Positions 54,615 through 62,167 of a stretch of 64,000 bases of DNA are shown here, in pieces (position 1 is the stretch's first letter; the number at the start of each line of letters is the position of its first letter). The stretch comes from Ignavibacteriaceae bacterium. GTDB lineage: Bacteria > Bacteroidota > Ignavibacteria > Ignavibacteriales > Ignavibacteriaceae. Position numbers and translations under genes: made by a program. The notes below the pieces were generated by a model, which had not been told where the DNA came from, did not search any database, and worked only from the letters and a program-made list of their open reading frames with translations. The DNA is taken from positions 62,001-126,000 of the forward strand of contig WBUK01000002.1 of assembly GCA_008933765.1 (NCBI GenBank), in the 5' to 3' direction.

Positions 54615-54734
54615 AAAAACGGCGTAAAATGCGAAAAAATTTCTAAAACCATTCGGTTAGCCTTTGCGGAACCAAAAAGAGAGCTGTTAAAAGAAATAGC
54701 GCAGCGAATAAAAGTGGGAGAAGCTAACTTTTAG
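54612..54734 (+). pseudogene. Possible 3' remnant of an aminotransferase-like gene
   Basis: An open stretch of about 40 codons without a proper start ends at TAG 54732. It reads TIRLAFAEPKRELLKEIAQR and then IKVGEANF. The IRLAFA...L...I.RI pattern resembles the last helix of class I PLP aminotransferases. It lies in the spacer before the M1 peptidase gene and has no ribosome site. It could be chance, but the residue composition looks coding. Confidence 0.3.
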
Positions 54735-54783
54735 TCGTCAATTATTTTTAATTAAATTGTACCGAAATGGTTAAATTTGGTAA

Positions 54784-56478
54784 ATGAAATATGAAAATCT
54801 GAAACTTATGACAATTTTTTCGCTCTCCACAGTTGCCGCCCTCTTATTTGGTTGGTATAGTTTAGCCACCAACCCAAATTTTCAGGATTATAAAGGTGAT
54901 CAATGGAATGGGTATAAGGAATTGCCGGCTTCCGATTCACTTTTTGAAAATGGCTATGATGTTCTTCATTATGATATTGGAATAGATTTATTTTTTAAAG
55001 AGAAAAAAATAGAGGGTGAGGTATCAATTAAGTTTGTCCCATTGAAGCAACTTAATTCTTTAACACTCAACTTTTCTGATAAGATGTCTGTTGAAAAGGT
55101 AATCTCTGAGAACGGAGAAGAAAAATTTAACCACAAAAGTAATCTGCTAACAGTTGATAAAACATTAGAAAAAGGAGATACAACCTCAATTACAATTAAA
55201 TACTCCGGTAACCCTTCAAAAAATAAAAATTTCTTTTTTAGTAAAATCAACGGGGTTGAAGTTGTTTATACACTAAACGAGCCTGAAAACGCAAGGGATT
55301 GGATACCTTGTAACGACAGACCTTACGACAAAGCAACCACAAACATCTCGATTACGGCGGATTCTCTCTTCACTTCTGTTTCAATCGGAAAGTTAGATTC
55401 CGTTACCACAAAGAGCGAAACAGGCAAAAAAACATATTACTGGCACACAGCGTACCCGGTGGCGACATATCTTATTTCATTCATGTCTTCACGATATGTG
55501 GTCGGAACTTCTGAATATGTAAGCAGTCTAAATGGCAGCAAATTACCGCTTTACATCTATGGTTTTCCCTGGCAATCAGGGAAGTATAAAGAAATTTTGG
55601 ATGATCATAAGGAAATGATCGGGATTTTTGAAAACTACTTTGGCGAGTATCCCTTTGCAGGCGAGAAGTACGCAGTGGCGGCATTTCTTTGGGAGTTTGG
55701 AGCTATGGAGTATCCGACGGTATCGGGTTTTGGAAGTGGGTTTATTGACAGCTACCCGGCGCAAAAAAATGTGTTTGTGCACGAGTTAGCCCACCACTGG
55801 TTTGGTGATGCTGTTACACTAAGCGACTGGAAAGATATTTGGCTGAACGAAGGTTTTGCGACTTTCTGTGAGTGGCTGTATTTTGAAGAATTGGGGAAAA
55901 GGAACGGAAAGGACTACTTAACCAACATATTTGACTATGCTAAACTGCCCGAAATGCTGGAAGGCAAGATTTATGACCCCCAGGATCTATTCGGAAGTAA
56001 TGTTTACATTAAAGGGGCGTGGGTGCTAAGAATGCTGCGAAAAGAGATGGGGGATGAACAATTTTTCAAAGGGTTAAGAGCATATTTTCAAAAATTCAAG
56101 TTTAGAAACTCTTCAACTTCCGATTTTGTAACTGTTATGACGCAGTTTCACGGGAATGATTTAACAACTTTTTTCGATCAATGGGTTTACAGCGGAAGAG
56201 GAGTTGTGATGCTTTCGGTAAGTAAACCGGTGGTTAAAAAAAATGGCTCGAAATATTCCGTTGAGGTTGAAATAATACAGAAACAGCAAGAGAAGCGCAT
56301 ATATGACTTCCTGTTGGATATTGAGTTTAAAGAGGGTGGAAAAGAGGGAAAATCAAAGACGGAAACTAAACGGGTTAAAAATAAGAAAGAAAAATTATCA
56401 TTTGAGCTTGATTTTTACCCGAAAGAATTAAAATTAGACCCGAACAATTTTCTTCTGTTTTGGCAATTGGATGATTAA
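54784..56478 (+). CDS. M1-family metallo-aminopeptidase
   Basis: 564 residues. An N-terminal membrane anchor or uncleaved signal (IFSLSTVAALLFGWYSL) is followed by the M1 N-terminal beta-domain. The catalytic domain has the exopeptidase segment FGAMEYPTVSGF and the zinc site HELAHHW (333-339) with the third ligand in NEGFATF (about 356). The C-terminal domain is short, as in small bacterial M1 enzymes. It should trim peptides outside the cytoplasm. The last 8 bp overlap the LpxH-like gene. Note GAMEYP in place of the usual GAMEN. Confidence 0.9.
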   Translation: MKYENLKLMTIFSLSTVAALLFGWYSLATNPNFQDYKGDQWNGYKELPASDSLFENGYDVLHYDIGIDLFFKEKKIEGEVSIKFVPLKQLNSLTLNFSDKMSVEKVISENGEEKFNHKSNLLTVDKTLEKGDTTSITIKYSGNPSKNKNFFFSKINGVEVVYTLNEPENARDWIPCNDRPYDKATTNISITADSLFTSVSIGKLDSVTTKSETGKKTYYWHTAYPVATYLISFMSSRYVVGTSEYVSSLNGSKLPLYIYGFPWQSGKYKEILDDHKEMIGIFENYFGEYPFAGEKYAVAAFLWEFGAMEYPTVSGFGSGFIDSYPAQKNVFVHELAHHWFGDAVTLSDWKDIWLNEGFATFCEWLYFEELGKRNGKDYLTNIFDYAKLPEMLEGKIYDPQDLFGSNVYIKGAWVLRMLRKEMGDEQFFKGLRAYFQKFKFRNSSTSDFVTVMTQFHGNDLTTFFDQWVYSGRGVVMLSVSKPVVKKNGSKYSVEVEIIQKQQEKRIYDFLLDIEFKEGGKEGKSKTETKRVKNKKEKLSFELDFYPKELKLDPNNFLLFWQLDD

Positions 56479-57223
56479 AAAGCACGACCATATAGTTAAA
56501 AATTATTCTTCGGTGTACTTCATCTCCGATCTTCATCTGGGAGCAGCACCAAAGTCCGATTCCGATAAAAGGGAGGAAATTCTGGTTAATTTTCTTCAGA
56601 TACCGGAGCCGGGTTCAGCCTTAGTTATTGCCGGAGATTTGTTCGACTATTGGTTCGAGTTCCGACAGGTTGCTCAAAAAGGTTTTTTCAGAACGCTGGC
56701 AGGGTTGTACGATTGTAAAAAACGCGGGGTTGAAATTCATTATTTAATCGGCAACCACGATTTTTTCCATCGGAACTTTTTTACGAAAGAAATCGGCGCC
56801 AACTTGATTGAAGACTATTTGGTCTTGGAAACAAACGGTTTTAAGGCTTTTATTGCTCACGGCGATGGTTATGTAAAAAACGACAAAGGTTACAGAATTT
56901 TAAAAGCAGTATTAAGAAACAAATTTGTTCAGGGTTTGTACGGATTAATTCACCCGGATTTTGGGGTTTGGCTGGCAAGAACCACCAGTGGAAAATCGAG
57001 AGATTACACCGGGTCAAAAAACTACGGAAAAGTAGATGGGTTGGCTGAAACAGCGAAGCAAATAATGGATGAGGGTTACGATTTTGTTATATTTGCGCAC
57101 TCGCATATTAAAAAATTTGAAAAATGTGGAGCCGGGTACTATGTGAACTTAGGCTCGTGGTTTGAACGGCCATGTTTTGGTAAACTAAACAGTAACGGAT
57201 TTGAGATTACGGATTTAAATTAA
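56471..57223 (+). CDS. lpxH: UDP-2,3-diacylglucosamine hydrolase-like metallophosphoesterase
   Basis: 250 residues. The full dinuclear metal site of the calcineurin-like family is present: SDLHLG, GDLFDYW, GNHDFF, AHGDG and AHSHIKKFE. The length and the FDYWFEF...R segment match LpxH/LpxH2-type enzymes, which remove UMP from UDP-diacylglucosamine in lipid A synthesis. It overlaps the M1 gene by 8 bp and the PBP gene by 1 bp, consistent with an envelope operon. Exact substrate not proven. Confidence 0.85.
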   Translation: MIKKHDHIVKNYSSVYFISDLHLGAAPKSDSDKREEILVNFLQIPEPGSALVIAGDLFDYWFEFRQVAQKGFFRTLAGLYDCKKRGVEIHYLIGNHDFFHRNFFTKEIGANLIEDYLVLETNGFKAFIAHGDGYVKNDKGYRILKAVLRNKFVQGLYGLIHPDFGVWLARTTSGKSRDYTGSKNYGKVDGLAETAKQIMDEGYDFVIFAHSHIKKFEKCGAGYYVNLGSWFERPCFGKLNSNGFEITDLN

Positions 57224-59457
57224 TGGATAGTAAAAAGAGTTTTTTTTCGAAGATTAGCAGAAAACAACAATTCTTAATTCTGGGTGGGGTTCTTACTGTT
57301 ATCTTCGCTTTTGCTTTCATTCTCTTTTGGATGAAAGTAAAATCGGGCTTGCCGGAAATTGAGGAATTAGAGAACCCAAAATTCTATCTTGCAAGTAAAG
57401 TTTTTGATTCAAAGGGTGAATTGCTGGGGCATTTTTTCATCGAAAACCGTGTTGAAGTTCAATACTCTGACCTTCCTCAAAATTTGATTCAGGCTTTAGT
57501 TTCCACTGAAGATAAAAAATTCTTTGATCACTGGGGTGTGGATGTTGACCGTATAATTAAATCGGCTGTTAAAACCATTTTTATGGGTAAACCACAAGGG
57601 GCAAGCACGATTACCCAACAATTGGCAAGAAACCTTTATAAATTTAAGGAGTCAGACGAAAGTTCCTCCGATTTGGCACTTAGAAAAGTGCGCGAGTGGG
57701 TTACTGCGGTTCAGATCGAAAGATCTTTCTCAAAAAATGAGATTTTAACGATGTATCTCAACTTTAACTATTTTGGGAGAAGATCGTACGGAATTGAAAG
57801 CGCTGCGAGGAATTTTTTCGGAGTTTCCACTAAAGAGCTTACGCCTGAAAAATCAGCAACCCTGATTGCTTTGCTGAAATCACCAACCTATTATGACCCA
57901 ATCCGTTACCCCGAGAGGTCGTTGGAACGCAGAAACCTTGTCCTTAGGAATATGCTTGAGGATGGCTATCTTACTCAAGCAGAGTATGAGAAATATTCTG
58001 CAATGAAAATTGAACTGAGGCGTGAAAAAAGGGAAGTGGTGGTGAATAAAGCCCCTTATTTCTTAGAGTATCTCAAAAATGAAATGATTCAGGGCGAGAA
58101 AATGAGCGGCATGGATATCCTCACTGCAGGGTTGAATATCTACTCTACGCTTGATATGGAACTTCAGACTATCGCCAACAAAGCAGTTGCTTCAAATTTG
58201 GGTAGGCTTCAAGCAGGGTTTAACGGTTACTGGAGTTGGGCAGGGCGCCAGGCACTTCTTAACGAGGTGCTCGACCGGGCAATTAAAGATGATGAAGAAT
58301 ACCAGATTTTAGTTACCAAAGAAGAAAAAGACGCCTACTACAAGGAACTAAAAAATAACAAACGGTTTGTAGATTCAGTTAAACACGCTGCTACACGCGT
58401 TCAGGTGGGCTTTGTGGCTCTTGAAGTTGGCACGGGGCATATTTTGGCAATGGTTGGGGGACCCGATACTGCAAGGGGATTAGGCTTAAACCATGTAACT
58501 CAGATTAAAAGGCAGCCGGGTTCAACTTATAAAGCGATTTTATACGCAGCAGCGATTGAAAAAGACAATGTTTATCCGCAATTTCGCGTTTCTAACTCTC
58601 CGATTAAAGGAGGCTACTCACCGAAAAATGCTGACGGTTCCGCCGGCGGTGTTTTTCCTATTAGAATTGGTATAGCCAAATCGATTAATATTATGGCGGT
58701 AAGGATGATTACCGATGGTTATGTTAAGATCTCGGAGGTCAGAGAAGTTGCCGAAAAAATGGGGCTGCGTACTAAAGTGGATGATAATGCCACTATTGCA
58801 CTTGGGTCTGCGGTCGTGATTCCACTGGAACTTGCAGGGGCGTTTTCTGTCTTTCCGAATAAGGGAATGTATATTGCGCCAAACTGGTTCAAAAAAATTG
58901 TGGATCGTGACGGCACTGAGTTAGTACCGTTTACCCCCTCGAAATGGAGAGCAATATCGGAAGAAACCGCAGTAATGATGACGAGTATGCTCGAAGATGT
59001 TGTTAAAATGGGTACCGCCCGTTCGCTCCAGGGAAGGTTCCCGTATCCTGCTGCCGGGAAGACGGGAACAACACAAGATTTTACCGATGCATGGTTTGCA
59101 GGGTTCACACCAAAAATTGTAGCAATTGTGTGGATAGGTTTTGATAACCCAAAAATTAAATATCCGGGAGGGTATGGTGGGACGGCTGCACTTCCGATTT
59201 GGGGCGATTTTATGGCGAACGCATATAAGGTTAAAAAATATCCTAAGGAAGAGTTTCCGGTTTCTGCTCCTAATTTGGTTAAGATTGACCTTTGTGCAAC
59301 AGGGGGACCGGGGTATCTTTCAAAAGCGGGGCCCGGTTGCCCCGTAGTTAACGATTATGTATTAGCGAGCGAGGCTGAATCGATGCCTGTTTGTGAGAAA
59401 AAACATGTAGGTTCGAAACCGGTTCAAAAGTCAGAATCAACCGGCAGCGAGTGGTAG
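57223..59457 (+). CDS. Class A penicillin-binding protein (PBP1A type)
   Basis: 744 residues. Cytoplasmic start, one membrane helix (about 20-42), then a GT51 glycosyltransferase with catalytic Glu96 in STEDKKFFDHWGVD and GASTITQQLARNLY. The transpeptidase has SxxK = STYK (434-437), an SxN-type SIN in AKSINIMAVRM, and KTG at 613-615. It polymerises and cross-links peptidoglycan. The C-terminal tail is short and polar. The start overlaps the previous stop. Confidence 0.95.
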   Translation: MDSKKSFFSKISRKQQFLILGGVLTVIFAFAFILFWMKVKSGLPEIEELENPKFYLASKVFDSKGELLGHFFIENRVEVQYSDLPQNLIQALVSTEDKKFFDHWGVDVDRIIKSAVKTIFMGKPQGASTITQQLARNLYKFKESDESSSDLALRKVREWVTAVQIERSFSKNEILTMYLNFNYFGRRSYGIESAARNFFGVSTKELTPEKSATLIALLKSPTYYDPIRYPERSLERRNLVLRNMLEDGYLTQAEYEKYSAMKIELRREKREVVVNKAPYFLEYLKNEMIQGEKMSGMDILTAGLNIYSTLDMELQTIANKAVASNLGRLQAGFNGYWSWAGRQALLNEVLDRAIKDDEEYQILVTKEEKDAYYKELKNNKRFVDSVKHAATRVQVGFVALEVGTGHILAMVGGPDTARGLGLNHVTQIKRQPGSTYKAILYAAAIEKDNVYPQFRVSNSPIKGGYSPKNADGSAGGVFPIRIGIAKSINIMAVRMITDGYVKISEVREVAEKMGLRTKVDDNATIALGSAVVIPLELAGAFSVFPNKGMYIAPNWFKKIVDRDGTELVPFTPSKWRAISEETAVMMTSMLEDVVKMGTARSLQGRFPYPAAGKTGTTQDFTDAWFAGFTPKIVAIVWIGFDNPKIKYPGGYGGTAALPIWGDFMANAYKVKKYPKEEFPVSAPNLVKIDLCATGGPGYLSKAGPGCPVVNDYVLASEAESMPVCEKKHVGSKPVQKSESTGSEW

Positions 59458-59531
59458 AAGCACTCTGTAGTAGAAAGACCCATTTTAGTTCTTATAAAAA
59501 ATCCTTTGAGAAGTTAGCTTTTTATTAGCAA

Positions 59532-59547
59532 CGAAAACGCGTTTTCG
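59532..59547. promoter_or_regulatory. Perfect 16-bp palindrome upstream of tRNA-Leu
   Basis: CGAAAACGCGTTTTCG is fully self-complementary and ends 13 bp before the -33 element of the tRNA-Leu(CAG) promoter. It looks like an operator for a dimeric regulator; no regulator is known. Confidence 0.5.
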
Positions 59548-59560
59548 AAAGAATTAATAC

Positions 59561-59591
59561 TTTCTTAAAAAGTGAAAAATTGGTATATTTG
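59561..59591 (+). promoter_or_regulatory. Bacteroidetes-type promoter of tRNA-Leu(CAG)
   Basis: TTTC (59561-59564), 19-bp spacer, TATATTTG (59584-59591), 20 bp before the tRNA. ATTTGAAGTTCAAAT overlapping the -7 element is a perfect 15-bp dyad. Confidence 0.75.
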
Positions 59592-59611
59592 AAGTTCAAA
59601 TTTTATTTATT

Positions 59612-59695
59612 GCCCAGGTGGTGAAATTGGTAGACACGCTAGATTCAGGTTCTAGTGCCGGTTACGGTGTGCAGGTTCGAGTCCTGTCCAGGGCA
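59612..59695 (+). tRNA. tRNA-Leu(CAG)
   Basis: Class II tRNA. Anticodon arm CTAGA-TTCAGGT-TCTAG with anticodon CAG, long variable arm, T arm GCAGG-TTCGAGT-CCTGT. The acceptor GCCCAGG / CCAGGGC has an A-A mismatch at pair 5-68 (59616 and 59690). CCA is not encoded. Confidence 0.94.
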
Positions 59696-59706
59696 CAAAA
59701 AATTAT

Positions 59707-59731
59707 AAGCCGAAGTTTTTCGGCTTTTTTT
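59707..59731 (+). terminator. Rho-independent terminator after tRNA-Leu
   Basis: Stem AAGCCGAA / TTCGGCTT, loop GTTT, then a run of T to 59731. Confidence 0.88.
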
Positions 59732-59889
59732 GTTTTAAATATTTCACTTTTTTTGTTGTGGTATCGATAAATTATTTAATTATATCGAAAAAACTTATTA
59801 GGTTAGTAAATATGTTATAAAAAATTTTGCAAACAGGGTTGATTAAAGAAATTGAACGGAGAGATCATAAGAATAATCAGGAGACTGAT

Positions 59890-60270
59890 ATGGAAACAAC
59901 AGACAAAACAATGAACCCGGCTACCGGCGAAATTTTTGATTTTAGCGAAACCGCTGAGAAATTAGCGAAAGTGCAACAATCAAAAACAGATGCCGAGAAA
60001 ATTAAACGCGCTTTTATGCACGCCCGTACTTCGAAAGAAAATGCAGAATATCTTCTCAAATTGCTTTATGAAAAAGAGTTGTTAGAGAGTATTCTGGCAG
60101 GAAAGAACAAATTCTGTATTCATGTTGCTGGGCACAATATCGATGTCCATTTTAGGGAAGGAATGGCTGACTGTCATCTGACCGTAATTAAAGATATGTT
60201 GAGCGTTATTGAAGAAAACCTTGCTGCTGAAGTTGATGAATTTGTTTCTAAAACAGAAAACAACGGTTAA
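59890..60270 (+). CDS. Unrecognised small cytoplasmic protein
   Basis: 126 residues from the ATG at 59890, chosen because AGGAG lies seven bases ahead (an in-frame TTG at 59827 has none). I do not recognise the family. It is charged and helical, with no signal peptide and no membrane segment. Residues about 80-105 contain FCIHVAGHNIDVHFREGM and ADCHL, with several His and Cys that could bind a metal (speculative). It is a single gene between the tRNA-Leu terminator and a hairpin at 60315-60366. Confidence 0.65.
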   Translation: METTDKTMNPATGEIFDFSETAEKLAKVQQSKTDAEKIKRAFMHARTSKENAEYLLKLLYEKELLESILAGKNKFCIHVAGHNIDVHFREGMADCHLTVIKDMLSVIEENLAAEVDEFVSKTENNG

Positions 60271-60314
60271 TTGAACAATTTATTGTAGATAACTAACAAT
60301 AAACTTAATTTTTC

Positions 60315-60366
60315 GAACGGTTTCTTCCTTTCCCGGCGTGGGAATTCAGAAACCGTTTCTTATTTT
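60315..60366 (+). terminator. Hairpin terminator, weak T run
   Basis: Arms AACGGTTTCT (60316-60325) and AGAAACCGTT (60348-60357) with an inner TCCC / GGGA pairing. The tail TTCTTATTTT is only partly T-rich. Confidence 0.6.
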
Positions 60367-60479
60367 AAAGAATTGAAGTGCTGAAACTTGGTAATAGTAT
60401 TAAAGCAGATTACAAATAAAACGCAAAATGAGAAGATTAGTTTAAAACAAAATCGGAAAATAGTTATACAGCAAAAAAA

Positions 60480-61331
60480 ATGATTGACAAAACCAACGGA
60501 TACAAAAAGGCATTGCAACTTGCGAAAGAGCATTATGAAAACTTCCCGGTTGTTTCGGTTTTCATTCCGAAAGGACTTAGGAAGGATGTTGCAGTTATCT
60601 ATTGGTTTGGCAGAACATCGGATGATATTTCGGATGAAGGGGTAATGGATACTGCCGAAAGATTAAAAATGTTAAATCAATTTGAAGAAGACTTTCAAAA
60701 CGCCCTTAATGGTAATTTCAAAAACGATTATTTCGCAGCACTTGCCGAAACCATCGCTGTTCGAAAATTAGATACAAGCCTTTTCACCGATTTGCTTTCT
60801 GCTTTCAGGCAGGATATAACCACAAACCGATACCAAAATTTCTCTGAAATATTAGACTACTGCCGGCGGTCGGCTAACCCTGTCGGGAGATTAGTGCTTC
60901 AGCTTCACGGGTATTTTGATGAACAGAGGGGGAAATTATCGGATAAAATATGCACTTCACTTCAGTTAATTAACTTTTACCAGGACTTAAATGTTGATTT
61001 TTTGAAAAACAGGTTATATATTCCCACTGAGGAAATTTCATCTTTTGGATTACGGGAAGATTTGATGTTTATCACAGAGCGCAATCCGCAACTTGAAAAA
61101 TTAATTGAAACCCAGCTCAAAAGAGCCGAAAAGCTTATGCATGAGGGCATGCCTCTTATTAAACTTCTGAAAGGCAGGTTGCGTGTTGAAATCGCTGCAA
61201 CATGTTACGGCGGTTTAAAAATGGCTGAAATAATTCGAAAAAACGGATTTACAAGCTATTTGCAGCGTGCAACACTTAGAAAAATTGATTTTTTTTCAAT
61301 ATTTATGAAAGCATTGGTTAAATGTCGTTAG
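60480..61331 (+). CDS. hpnC: Squalene-synthesis protein HpnC
   Basis: 283 residues of the squalene/phytoene synthase fold. First Asp-rich motif DDISDE, second region NFYQDLNVDFLKNRLYIP, matching the F-W/Y-QD signature of HpnC rather than the NxxRD of HpnD. In the HpnCDE route, HpnC converts presqualene diphosphate (made by HpnD) to hydroxysqualene. First gene of a three-gene overlapping operon; the next ORF starts 10 bp inside its end. Confidence 0.9.
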   Translation: MIDKTNGYKKALQLAKEHYENFPVVSVFIPKGLRKDVAVIYWFGRTSDDISDEGVMDTAERLKMLNQFEEDFQNALNGNFKNDYFAALAETIAVRKLDTSLFTDLLSAFRQDITTNRYQNFSEILDYCRRSANPVGRLVLQLHGYFDEQRGKLSDKICTSLQLINFYQDLNVDFLKNRLYIPTEEISSFGLREDLMFITERNPQLEKLIETQLKRAEKLMHEGMPLIKLLKGRLRVEIAATCYGGLKMAEIIRKNGFTSYLQRATLRKIDFFSIFMKALVKCR

Positions 61332-62167
61332 AAACGGCAAAAGAAATTGCCAAAAAGAGCAAAAGTAGTTTTTACTACGCTTTTAATCTGTTGCCGGGTC
61401 CCAAACGGGACGCCATGACGACAGTCTATGCTTTTTGCAGAGAAACCGATGACATTGTTGACGAAGGCGTTAATTCCCCGGAAGAAAAAGAGACGGTTCT
61501 AACCAACTGGCGCTTTCAGCTTGAAGAAGCTTTTAAGGGCAACTCAGAATATTCACTGTTGAACAAAGTAGCCTCCACTATTAAGCAATTTAATATTCCA
61601 TCTGAACCGTTTTTTGAACTGATACGCGGCATGGAGATGGATTTAACTGTAAAAGAATACGAAACTTTCGACGAGCTGAAGAAATATTGTTACCGTGTTG
61701 CCTCAACTGTAGGGCTGATGTGCATCGAAATATTTGGATATAAACACAAGAGTGCTGTCACCTTTGCCGAAAATCTTGGAATTGCGCTTCAACTTACCAA
61801 CATTCTAAGAGATGTGAAGAAAGATGCGGCAAAAGGAAGAATATACATCCCCAAGGAAGACCTGCAAAGATTTAATTACAGCAAAGAAGAGTTGTACAAC
61901 TCTGTGTACAACGAAAATTTTATCAGGCTGATGGAGTTTGAAGTGGCACGAGCGCGGGATTATTTCTTCAAAGCCACTTCGGCACTAAACAAAGAAGATA
62001 AAAAAAGTATGTTCGCCGCCCGGGCTATGCAACACATCTATTTCAGGGTTCTAAAAAACATCATTCGCGAGAAATACGATATTTACAATCGAAATGTTAA
62101 TATCACAAAATTTGAAAAAGTTGGCATTTCGATCGGTGTCTGGGCAAAATATAGCTTAGTATATTGA
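61322..62167 (+). CDS. hpnD: Presqualene diphosphate synthase HpnD
   Basis: 281 residues. First Asp-rich motif in FCRETDDIVDEG, second in LTNILRDVKKDAAKGRIYIP, both typical of HpnD. It condenses two farnesyl diphosphates to presqualene diphosphate. It overlaps hpnC by 10 bp and hpnE by 4 bp (TTGA). The product feeds hopanoids or other triterpenoids; no squalene-hopene cyclase gene is in the window. Confidence 0.92.
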   Translation: MSLETAKEIAKKSKSSFYYAFNLLPGPKRDAMTTVYAFCRETDDIVDEGVNSPEEKETVLTNWRFQLEEAFKGNSEYSLLNKVASTIKQFNIPSEPFFELIRGMEMDLTVKEYETFDELKKYCYRVASTVGLMCIEIFGYKHKSAVTFAENLGIALQLTNILRDVKKDAAKGRIYIPKEDLQRFNYSKEELYNSVYNENFIRLMEFEVARARDYFFKATSALNKEDKKSMFAARAMQHIYFRVLKNIIREKYDIYNRNVNITKFEKVGISIGVWAKYSLVY

